A stretch of 64,000 nucleotides of DNA from JAVBNT01 sp031551355 (lineage in GTDB: Bacteria; Vulcanimicrobiota; CADAWZ01), in the NCBI GenBank assembly GCA_031551355.1, contig JAVBNT010000002.1:62001-126000 (forward strand), read 5' to 3'. Position 1 is the first letter of the stretch; each line of letters opens with the position of its first letter. Both the position numbers and the translations under genes were made by a program. Shown here piece after piece: positions 40,940 through 48,523 of this stretch. The notes under the pieces were generated by a model. That model saw nothing but the letters and a program-made list of their open reading frames with translations, had not been told where the DNA came from and did no database searches.

Positions 40940-42391
40940 ATGATCACAAACCTTATTATGTTCGGCATTATAATTGCGGTAATAGTAATCTATTTTGCAA
41001 ATAATCCGATGAACCATTCGCGGCAATTCCGGATAAGATGTTTCTGGAATTGGTTTCCCCTTGGCCTCACATACGCTTTTCTTTATATGGGACGCTACAA
41101 TCTCACGGTCGCCAAAGGAGCTCTGGGAAATATTATCACTAAACAGGCTTTTGGTGATATTTTCGGCTGGGGAGCGCTTATATACGGGCTGGCATTCCTG
41201 ATAAACGGGCCGATAACAGATAAAATCGGCGGAAAAAAGGCCATGCTGATAGGAACGTTCGGCACCATCGTTATGAACATAATAATGGGGGGCCTTACAT
41301 ACGCGGTCCTCAACGGCTTCATAAGCAACAGTGCCGTTATAACTTCATTCATAATCGTTTATTCCCTCAATATGTATTTCCAAAGCTATGGAGCCGTTGC
41401 CGTCATAAAGGTTAATTCGCATTGGTTTCACATAAAGGAAAGAGGCATACAGGGCGGCATCTTTGGAACGCTTATATCACTCGGGCTTTTCTATGCCTTC
41501 AACTGGGGCGATATAATTGTACGGGCAAGTAAACATGAGATTCTGCCGGATTTAACTATTATCGAAAAAGCCCTCAGGGCTTTACTGGGCTCAGCAAGTC
41601 ATACTCTGGATCAAACATGGTATGTGTTTTTTATTCCCTCAATTATTTTGTCCGCATTTTTCGCGATTATACTGTTTGTGGTTAAAGACTCACCAAGTGA
41701 AGCCGGATTTGAAGATTTTGATCTTGGTGATGCATCGGGAGACGAAAAAGAAGTTTCCAGCATAGAACTTTTAAAAAAATTACTGACTCATCCCGTCATA
41801 CTGACAATTGCCTTTATAGAGTTCTGTTCCGGAATAATAAGGCAAAGCGTAATGCACTGGTACAAAATTTTTGTAGACCAGCAGATGGCCGACCCTGCCA
41901 AAATGCAGCACTTCAAAGACGCTTCGTTTTTCCTGGAAAACTGGGGGTTGCTATTATGTTTTGCCGGAATTTTCGGCGGATTCGTCGCCGGATTTATTTC
42001 AGACAAGCTGTTCCAATCCAGAAGAGGGCCTTCAGCGGTTTTCCTGTACTTTGCGATGATTGTAGCATCGGTAGTCATGTATTTCAACCTGTATGGGAAT
42101 CAAATCATACTCGGCATAGCAGTTGTGGTACTGTCCCTGTGCGTGATAGGAGTTCATGGAATGCTCTCCGGAACTGCAACAATGGACTTCGGCGGAAAAA
42201 AGGCCGCGGCAACGACAACAGGACTGGTGGACGGATTTGTTTATTTAGGCACAGGTCTGCAGGGGTTTGCCCTGGGAAGACTCACGACAATTGACTGGAA
42301 CTACTGGCCGCTTTTCATCATACCGTTCACAATCATAGGATTTATTCTCTCTATGAGAATTTGGAAAGCGTTTCCGCAAGCCTCAAAATAA
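40940..42391 (+). CDS. MFS transporter, organophosphate:phosphate antiporter-like
   Basis: 483 residues, about twelve transmembrane helices. An FLYMGRYNL motif in helix 1 and a GPITDKIGGKKAML loop after helix 2 are typical of the OPA family (GlpT/UhpT type), which exchange sugar- or glycerol-phosphate for phosphate. A large central insert (about 195-265) with an acidic stretch is longer than in GlpT. No ribosome binding site is evident before the ATG. It ends directly against the stop codon of the convergent gene at 42392. Substrate unknown. Confidence 0.82.
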   Translation: MITNLIMFGIIIAVIVIYFANNPMNHSRQFRIRCFWNWFPLGLTYAFLYMGRYNLTVAKGALGNIITKQAFGDIFGWGALIYGLAFLINGPITDKIGGKKAMLIGTFGTIVMNIIMGGLTYAVLNGFISNSAVITSFIIVYSLNMYFQSYGAVAVIKVNSHWFHIKERGIQGGIFGTLISLGLFYAFNWGDIIVRASKHEILPDLTIIEKALRALLGSASHTLDQTWYVFFIPSIILSAFFAIILFVVKDSPSEAGFEDFDLGDASGDEKEVSSIELLKKLLTHPVILTIAFIEFCSGIIRQSVMHWYKIFVDQQMADPAKMQHFKDASFFLENWGLLLCFAGIFGGFVAGFISDKLFQSRRGPSAVFLYFAMIVASVVMYFNLYGNQIILGIAVVVLSLCVIGVHGMLSGTATMDFGGKKAAATTTGLVDGFVYLGTGLQGFALGRLTTIDWNYWPLFIIPFTIIGFILSMRIWKAFPQASK

Positions 42392-43327
42392 CTATGAATT
42401 AAGTGAAGCTACGCGCGGCTCCTGATTGAATGACGTTTTCTCCATAAGGCCGTATTCTTCGGATTGCTCCTTAAGACGCCTGTGAAAGGGATCGTCATCA
42501 AAGTTTAGAGACTGTTCCGGCAGCGTTCCAATAACGGAGAACTCATACCTCTCATTAAAAACCCTGTGAAACCTGCCTCCCCGAAGCTGTTCACCCCTCA
42601 AAGCCACTGACCAGAAATATCTTTTATCCATGCCGTTATAATACCGCTGTCCGTCAGAAGGCACCATAAAGTCAAGAGAGCCGCAGCAGATATCTGACTT
42701 TCCTGAGAACTCAAAATTACCAATAGTCCTGATTACAGTCAGATCTCTCCGATAATATTTAATGGGATTAAACTGATGGACCCCCCTGATTGCACCGGGC
42801 ATTGCCTTACCAACGGGATTATAATTCAAATCATTTTCAAGCCTTATATCAACGGTATCTTCCCTGATAAATTCTATACTGACATAAAGCTTATCAAAGC
42901 TGTAATTTAATGGTATACTCCACTTGATATTAACATCTTCGTTGAAAGACAGCGGATTTTTGGAAATAATAATTTCAGGCAAAGGGAGGCTGCACCTTAA
43001 ATATAGGTATATTGCATATACAAGAGCCAAAACAATACCTATGACTCCGGGAACGGCAACATACAAGCCATCAGTTCCGGGAGCGATAGCTATTGCCGTC
43101 ATCATTGCAAAAAACATAAACACGGCGGAAATATAAGGCAACTGCTCAAAAAAAGGCCTCCACTTAGGATTACTGGCAGGAAGATACAGAGAATAAAACT
43201 CGCCCGTCTGACGCCGGTCAATTTCATCTCTGGTCTTGTTTTCGCTTATAACCATCGCAATATGTGCCGACAAGACAATCAAAGCGCAGAAACCCAGAAA
43301 ATACCAATGATAATTTTCACTAAACAT
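42392..43327 (-). CDS. Membrane protein with large soluble C-terminal domain, unknown
   Basis: 311 residues from ATG 43327 (an upstream TTG is also possible). Three hydrophobic helices occupy about residues 8-30, 62-80 and 90-110 (YFLGFCALIVLSAHIAMVI, ISAVFMFFAMMTAIAIAP, VPGVIGIVLALVYAIYLYL). The remaining 200 residues are soluble and beta-rich, with PLSFNEDVNIKWSIPLNY. I recognise no family. It sits tail-to-tail with the OPA transporter with no bases between the stop codons, and upstream lies a gene-free region. The function is open. Confidence 0.65.
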   Translation of the reverse strand: MFSENYHWYFLGFCALIVLSAHIAMVISENKTRDEIDRRQTGEFYSLYLPASNPKWRPFFEQLPYISAVFMFFAMMTAIAIAPGTDGLYVAVPGVIGIVLALVYAIYLYLRCSLPLPEIIISKNPLSFNEDVNIKWSIPLNYSFDKLYVSIEFIREDTVDIRLENDLNYNPVGKAMPGAIRGVHQFNPIKYYRRDLTVIRTIGNFEFSGKSDICCGSLDFMVPSDGQRYYNGMDKRYFWSVALRGEQLRGGRFHRVFNERYEFSVIGTLPEQSLNFDDDPFHRRLKEQSEEYGLMEKTSFNQEPRVASLNS

Positions 43328-43732
43328 AAAAAACCCCGTTTCTCTCAAACTATATATGCAATAAAGAACTCAACAACAGAACCAACCGGTAGAAATCACC
43401 AGCCAGCGGTGGCTGCCCCTGTTTCGCCATATGCAGCAGACCGCTCTTTCAAAAGTCTGCCCCAATCACCATCTCACCTGAAGAAGCATCGGAAGCAGCC
43501 ATTACACCGACATAATCAACCCCCGTCAATCTAAATATTAAATTAATCAAAATATTTTGTCAACATCACATTATGTATTTTCTAAAAGCATCAATGGCAT
43601 TCTTACGACCATTAAATATGTTTACGCATATTTAATGGTATACACAAATAAAATACAATAAAAAAGTTCCGGCAGCGGAAAAACCAAATGCAGGAACTAA
43701 GCGTATATACAAACAGATGAGAGGCTTACAAA
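43328..43732. other. Gene-free region with several hairpins
   Basis: 405 bases upstream of the membrane protein at 42392. It holds a short CAGCCA/TGGCTG hairpin (43400-43415) and the long perfect palindrome at 43609-43638. Read on the minus strand a 26-codon ORF begins near 43435 with no support. I see no gene here. Confidence 0.6.
43609..43638. repeat. Perfect 12-bp inverted repeat
   Basis: CCATTAAATATG and its exact complement separated by 6 bases. It is AT-rich with no U-run on either side, so it is more like an operator or cruciform than a terminator. It lies about 95 bases downstream of no gene on the + strand and beyond the radical SAM gene's 3' end on the minus strand. Confidence 0.6.
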
Positions 43733-44734
43733 TTATTGTTCGGGAACGGAACTTTCCATTAACTTAAACCAATCCGCCTTACAATCGCATTCTATGCCGG
43801 TTAACTCTTCAATACCGGCACCTGAGTTAAAACGCCTGAGGGCATCAAAAAGCACAAGAGAACATTTTTGGCAATTAAAAACCGTCCTTCCTGCAGATAA
43901 CCCTTCGTCACTTAAACCTATCTGCAGAGGAATATTAAAAGGAAGAACACGTTTTATAACCTCAATAACAGACCAGATCCTCGGCGGGCGGTAAAGACCG
44001 TCGAGATAAAGCTTTTCGATAACAGTCCCTCTGGCAACAAAAGCAGGCTGAAGCGCAATCTTAATCTTCAGAGGCATTTTGGCGGCCATAAGAGAGAGCT
44101 GTTTTACCGTGTCAACCGAATCGGCAATTGCCTGCGCTTCGGTAAGTGACGGCGGTTTCAAAAATACATAAGCCAGCAAATCAATTTCAAGTTCCGACAA
44201 AATTTCCGCAGCAGTTCTAAAATCAGCAAAAGTAAAACCTTTATTCATTTTTTCGAGACGCAGAGAATCATTGGCTGTTTCCAGGCCGATACCAATTTCC
44301 AGAACACGGTCGCCGATTATGCCGCGCAGTTTTTCCAATTCCGCCTTATTTTTTATGATGAATTCCGGCCTTGATTCAATAAAAACTTTCCTGACCGGAA
44401 GTTCCTTTATTTTTCTGAAAATCTGCTGCCTTACAAACGGGGAAATTTCACTGTCGGACAAAAAAGAACCGGAATTATATATGTCAATTTCGGCAATATT
44501 CTCTCTGAAAAAATCATAACTTTCAACCGTTGTGTAAAACTGATCAAGAATATCCTCATCCGATACCGGCTGCCCTTTGGTAGTCAGTTCTATAAACCCG
44601 CAAAAAGTACAACCTGAAGACGCTGATCTGGCGTAAGCACACCCGGAGGTCCTCAGTGCCACCATCAGCCTGTTAGCAGAGACTCCGTCGACAAGAGCCG
44701 GTGTAAGTTCCATAAATGCAGGATCTTTTTGCAT
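43733..44734 (-). CDS. Elp3/RaSEA-like radical SAM protein
   Basis: 333 residues from ATG 44734, 7 bases after GGAGG. The cluster motif is CAYARSASSGCTFCGF, i.e. CX9CX2C, the long spacing of the Elp3/MJ0486 branch of radical SAM enzymes rather than CX3CX2C. Other blocks are IDIYNSGSFLSDSEI, FIESRPEFI and EIGIGLETANDSLR, which bind SAM in this branch. Two late CxxC pairs (NCQKCS, ECDCK) may bind another metal. In archaea this branch (RaSEA) makes archaeosine; a bacterial member probably modifies something else. Its neighbours give no clue. Confidence 0.75.
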   Translation of the reverse strand: MQKDPAFMELTPALVDGVSANRLMVALRTSGCAYARSASSGCTFCGFIELTTKGQPVSDEDILDQFYTTVESYDFFRENIAEIDIYNSGSFLSDSEISPFVRQQIFRKIKELPVRKVFIESRPEFIIKNKAELEKLRGIIGDRVLEIGIGLETANDSLRLEKMNKGFTFADFRTAAEILSELEIDLLAYVFLKPPSLTEAQAIADSVDTVKQLSLMAAKMPLKIKIALQPAFVARGTVIEKLYLDGLYRPPRIWSVIEVIKRVLPFNIPLQIGLSDEGLSAGRTVFNCQKCSLVLFDALRRFNSGAGIEELTGIECDCKADWFKLMESSVPEQ

Positions 44735-45063
44735 AAACATTCCTCCGTTTTTTTGTGTGTGGATAAAAACTAAACCTGGTTAAGCCATAATATTTTAAAA
44801 TATTATCGAAAGATCGATTCCCGCCGGAGTTTATCCCCGCGCAGGCGGGGACCAAAATCTTCATGCGGCACAAATATAAGTCAAACGCACCCGCCAGGGT
44901 GTCGTTTTCACACCACATACCGGCAACTTCAATAAATCAAATTTGTTCAAATGATGGGAGATGCTAAGGCAAATTGAAGTGCCACGAGTGAGGCGTAGTT
45001 CCCTACGCCGGAATGAGGGCAACTTCAATTTGACGACGCAGATTCCATCATTTCAACAAATTT
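44735..45063. other. Gene-free region with three inverted repeats
   Basis: 329 bases between the radical SAM gene and the carbamoyltransferase, both on the minus strand. It contains a perfect 18-bp palindrome TAATATTTTAAAATATTA (44788-44805), a CCCCGC/GCGGGG hairpin at 44835-44850 followed by TCTTCATGCGGCACA, which recurs near 46966, and the large inverted repeat at 44938-45063. Confidence 0.65.
44938..45063. repeat. Large inverted-repeat element abutting the carbamoyltransferase stop codon
   Basis: The outer arms AAATTTGTTCAAATGATGG and CCATCATTTCAACAAATTT pair with one mismatch; inner arms CAAATTGAAGTGCC and GGCAACTTCAATTTG pair with one unpaired base. Around 125 bases could fold into one long stem with an interior loop. 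It ends 1 base from the stop codon at 45064, so it may act as a transcript-end structure or be a MITE-like insertion whose arm now forms the 3' flank of the gene. Confidence 0.7.
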
Positions 45064-46815
45064 CTACCGTGTGACGATGAAGGGACCTATTACTAAAGCA
45101 TCAAACCCCGTTCTTTTAAATGTCGAGAGTGCGTCATCAGGAGTCATTACGATCGGCTCCTGGGAATTGAACGATGTATTTAAGATCAGAGGTATACCGG
45201 TAAGCTCAAAAAACTTTTTTATAACTTTATAATAAAGCGGATTTTGCTCTTCGGTTACTGTCTGAGGGCGGGCAGTCTGATCTGCATGGGTAACGGCATC
45301 AATAAGACCCAGTTTTTCCGGTCTTACCTTAAAGATCATCAGCATATACTTTGAAATGCCGTCAAATTCAAGCCACTTTGACGCTTCTTCTTCAATCATA
45401 CTTGGAGCGAAAGGCCGGAACTCTTCCCTGTTTTTTATGCCCATAGCATTAATTTTCTCCTTTACACGCCCATCCGCAGGATTTGCCATCAGACTTCTGT
45501 GCCCCAAAGCCCTCGGACCAAATTCAAGTCTGTCCTGAAACCATCCGACAATTTTTTCATCTCTCAGCATGGATGCCGTCTGTGTAACAAGCTCTTCATC
45601 GGTTACATAGCGCTTATATGACAGGCCTGATTTTTTAATAGCTTCTTCTATCTGCTGCCCGGTATATCCGGGTCCCCAATAAGCATGCTTCATTTCCTGC
45701 ATTGTTGTTTTAGGATGCCCCAGAACCTGATTCCATATATAATAGCACGCACCTACAGCCGTTCCGGCATCATGCGACGCAGGCTGTATAAAAAGACGGC
45801 TGCCCGGGAATCTGCTGAGTATCTTGGCATTTAAAACCGAGTTAAGCGCCACACCGCCTGAAAGACAGATATTTTTACTGCCGGTTTGGGATATCAGATA
45901 ATCGAGCATATGAAAGACGGCGTCTTCCGTTCTGAACTGCAATGCCCTGGCGATCATCATTTCCTGAATTGTAGCGGTCGGATCTACACTCTTGTCACGG
46001 CGTTCCTTGAAAAAACGTTTCTGAAGCTCGCTGTAGTCCTCTATGCGGAAACGCATAATATTATCGTCCACAATAAATTCACCTTCCGGCAAAAGTTTAA
46101 GGATTTCCTCAAAATTTTCCCTGACATACTTGGGAATATACATATCACCGGATGTTGCCAGTCCCATAACCTTACAGGCGTCATACTCCGAAAATCCCAA
46201 ATATTTGCAGAATTTCTCCCATAAAAATCCCAATGAGCTCGGATAATCAATTTCCTTGATCTTCTGCAGTTTATTATCCTTGCCGTATCCCATCCATGTA
46301 GAGGCAAATTCACCAATACCATCTATGGCAAGAACAACGGCTTCATCAAACGGAGAAATAAAGTAAGAACTTGCCGCATGGCATAAATGGTGAGGTATGA
46401 AAGAAAATTTTTCCGTTACATCATAACCTGCCATTTTTGAAAGCCGCCCCGGTATCTCCATACAGCATTTATAAAAAAGCGACTCTCCTTCAAAATTTCC
46501 GAAATCAACATCATCCACATTATACGGGTGTTTATGCCCGGTATTCTTTTTAAGTCTTGCTTCAGGATCAAGCGAAAATCCGATCTGAGAGATGCTGTCC
46601 CAGCCAATACCGGCAAATTCAAGACAAAAATTGATCGCGTTTACAGGAAGGATTTGCGGATTGTATACTCTTGATTTTTTGGCGTGTTTTATACGGTTAA
46701 ACCTTTCCTCCTCGGCCGCGGCCAGCATTTCACCATTCTTAATGATACAAGCCGCCGATTCATGATAAACGGAATTTATCCCCAAAATATAAACATCCCC
46801 ATCTGCTGCTGCCAT
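45064..46815 (-). CDS. NodU/CmcH-type carbamoyltransferase
   Basis: 583 residues, full length. The N-terminal domain starts GINSVYHESAACIIKNG, with AAAEEERFNRIKHAK; metal-binding HHLCHAASSYF is near residue 145; the nucleotide-binding motif CLSGGVALNSVLNAKIL and the C-terminal DRLEFGPRALGHRSL and NTSFNSQEPIV are intact. It adds a carbamoyl group from carbamoyl phosphate to a hydroxyl on a sugar, antibiotic or similar acceptor. No biosynthetic cluster is next to it. It is flanked by repeat elements on both sides, which may mean it moved as a unit. GAGGTGA precedes the ATG. Confidence 0.92.
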   Translation of the reverse strand: MAAADGDVYILGINSVYHESAACIIKNGEMLAAAEEERFNRIKHAKKSRVYNPQILPVNAINFCLEFAGIGWDSISQIGFSLDPEARLKKNTGHKHPYNVDDVDFGNFEGESLFYKCCMEIPGRLSKMAGYDVTEKFSFIPHHLCHAASSYFISPFDEAVVLAIDGIGEFASTWMGYGKDNKLQKIKEIDYPSSLGFLWEKFCKYLGFSEYDACKVMGLATSGDMYIPKYVRENFEEILKLLPEGEFIVDDNIMRFRIEDYSELQKRFFKERRDKSVDPTATIQEMMIARALQFRTEDAVFHMLDYLISQTGSKNICLSGGVALNSVLNAKILSRFPGSRLFIQPASHDAGTAVGACYYIWNQVLGHPKTTMQEMKHAYWGPGYTGQQIEEAIKKSGLSYKRYVTDEELVTQTASMLRDEKIVGWFQDRLEFGPRALGHRSLMANPADGRVKEKINAMGIKNREEFRPFAPSMIEEEASKWLEFDGISKYMLMIFKVRPEKLGLIDAVTHADQTARPQTVTEEQNPLYYKVIKKFFELTGIPLILNTSFNSQEPIVMTPDDALSTFKRTGFDALVIGPFIVTR

Positions 46816-47243
46816 AAACTCACCTCGCGAATTTTTAAATGAAATCCGTCATTTCCAAAAGCCTCTTTGTCATCCCCGCGAATGCGGGGATCCAGTATTT
46901 TATTTTATTGTAATCCCCATAAAAGGGAGCTTTTCTAAGGTGTGGATTCCCACCTGCGCGGGGATCTTCATGCGGCACAGCCGCACCAACCTATAAATGA
47001 AAGCATCCGGTTGGGATGCCCTGTCATTGTTGTGGCTTTCGCAACAATGACATCAAAAACCTGTTTTCAGAGGTTTCCAATCAATAACAAATGTCCGGAT
47101 TTTTTAATTGATATTCTAAATTTATACACATATTATATACAAACCCTGCCTGAACAAAAAAAAATCCGGCAGGACTTCCGCATAGCCGGGAAGAAAGCTT
47201 TCAAACCCAAATATTTTTTATCCCAGGAGGCCAAAAAAACGAC
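46816..47243. other. Gene-free region of dispersed palindromic repeats
   Basis: 428 bases between divergent genes. Hairpin ATCCCCGC/GCGGGGAT at 46872-46891, a CACCTGCGCGGGGATC block (46951-46965), TCTTCATGCGGCACA (46965-46979, shared with 44860), a GCATCC/GGATGC hairpin (about 47003-47020) and TGTCATTGTTG with its complement (47022-47052). These resemble dispersed CCCCGC-type repeats found in many bacterial genomes. Confidence 0.7.
46872..47052. repeat. Cluster of dispersed palindromic repeats upstream of the carbamoyltransferase
   Basis: Three inverted repeats in 180 bases, with an 8-bp CCCCGC-type stem, a GCATCC stem and an 11-bp TGTCATTGTTG stem. The middle block shares TCTTCATGCGGCACA with 44858-44872 on the other side of the gene, so the same repeat family flanks the gene. 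Confidence 0.6.
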
Positions 47244-48173
47244 ATGAAAATACTTGTTGCGACAGAAAAACCGTTTGCGAAAGAAGCCGTTGACGGAATC
47301 AGACAAATAGTGGAGGGAGCCGGACATGAGCTTGCCCTTCTTGAAAAATATACCGACAAATCACAATTTCTTGCCGCAGTGGAAACGGCAGACGCTCTGA
47401 TAATCCGCTCTGATAAAGTCACAGCCGATGTTGTAGACGCCGCAAAACAGCTTAAAATAGTTGTCAGAGCAGGTGCCGGTTATGACAATGTCGATCTGGC
47501 TGCATGCACAGCTAAAAACATTGTGGTAATGAACACCCCGGGACAAAACTCAAATGCCGTTGCCGAACTTGTTATCGGCATGATGATCTTTCTGTCAAGA
47601 AACTGCTTTAATCCGGGAACCGGTTGTGAAATACACGGAAAAACACTCGGTATTCATGGATACGGAAACATTGGCCGCCTCGTTGCTAAATACGGAAAAG
47701 CAATGGGAATGGATGTCTATGCCTACCACCACAGAATTATGGATGAGTCCGTATATCAAAAAGACGGCGTAAAAATGGTAACCTCTCCGGAAGAGCTCTA
47801 TGCGAAATGCCAATATATTTCACTTCATATACCGGCAACCGAAAAAAATAAAAAATCAGTCAACTATGAGCTTTTAGCAAAAATGCCCAAAGGCGCAGCT
47901 CTGATAAATACAGCCAGAAAAGAAGTCATTGATGAAGAAGGACTCAAAAAAATACTGGAGGACAGAAAAGACTTCAGATACGCAACCGACATTTGCGCAG
48001 ACTGTCAGTGTGTCCTGAGCGAGCAATTCGGGACCCGCGTGATGTCAACCCCGAAAAAAATGGGAGCAGAGACAGCTGAAGCCAATATCAATGCCGGTCT
48101 TGCCGCCGCCAACCAGATCGTCTCCTACTTCAAAACCGGCGACACAACGTTCCAGGTAAACAAAGCGAAATAA
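47244..48173 (+). CDS. D-3-phosphoglycerate dehydrogenase-like 2-hydroxyacid dehydrogenase
   Basis: 309 residues with no C-terminal ACT domain. NAD-binding GIHGYGNIGRLVAKYG is near residue 135; the substrate-Arg block ALINTARKEVIDEEGL and RAGAGYDNVDL are present. The catalytic His block, usually TPHLGAST, reads TPKKMGAET: the His is Lys here. Short phosphoglycerate dehydrogenases with this Lys (called type IIIK, as in Entamoeba) are known and active, so it may still be a SerA. AGGAGG is 12 bases upstream. It is followed by a very stable 19-bp hairpin. Confidence 0.85.
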   Translation: MKILVATEKPFAKEAVDGIRQIVEGAGHELALLEKYTDKSQFLAAVETADALIIRSDKVTADVVDAAKQLKIVVRAGAGYDNVDLAACTAKNIVVMNTPGQNSNAVAELVIGMMIFLSRNCFNPGTGCEIHGKTLGIHGYGNIGRLVAKYGKAMGMDVYAYHHRIMDESVYQKDGVKMVTSPEELYAKCQYISLHIPATEKNKKSVNYELLAKMPKGAALINTARKEVIDEEGLKKILEDRKDFRYATDICADCQCVLSEQFGTRVMSTPKKMGAETAEANINAGLAAANQIVSYFKTGDTTFQVNKAK

Positions 48174-48523
48174 ACCGCAATTACTCAAAGGCTGTAGTGC
48201 TAAGCGGGGGCTGGAAAGCCCCCGCTTAGCACTACACAAAATCGTAAAAAACAGTTGACTCTGTGCTCTTGAGAATATTCTTTCACAGTTTTCGCCGATT
48301 TTTCTTGATACTATTTGTCCGGCAAAGGCCGGAATTGGGCGCCATACAGGCGCTGGCAATTATCTTTTATCATATCGCGGGGCCGCCGTTAGCACGACAG
48401 CCCTGCTTTTTCTTGAAAGAGCAGCGTATTCTTAATATATTAAAAGGTTAAAGGGTTTTATTTTATTACCGTCTAACATTACGTTTCAAATAATAAGAAA
48501 ATATAAAACGGAGATTTCTTACT
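48174..48523. other. Gene-free region after the PGDH-like gene
   Basis: 350 bases with the 19-bp hairpin, then a G+C-richer stretch (48315-48400) with CCGGCAAAGGCCGG and GCGCCATACAGGCGC hairpins, then AT-rich DNA before the next gene. No gene is supported. Confidence 0.55.
48194..48235 (+). terminator. Very stable 19-bp perfect hairpin
   Basis: GTAGTGCTAAGCGGGGGCT, a 4-base loop GGAA, and its exact complement, 20 bases past the stop codon at 48173. The sequence after it is ACAAAATCG rather than a U-run, so classical intrinsic termination is doubtful. It may protect the transcript end or be the remnant of a repeat element. Confidence 0.7.

Noticed and set aside
43328..43732. Small minus-strand ORF with MAKQGQPPLAG near 43435
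   Set aside because: Only 26 codons, overlaps hairpins and lacks a recognisable ribosome binding site; nothing supports it.
48263..48451. 62-codon ORF after the PGDH-like gene
   Set aside because: It lies across palindromic DNA with no ribosome binding site or recognisable domain.
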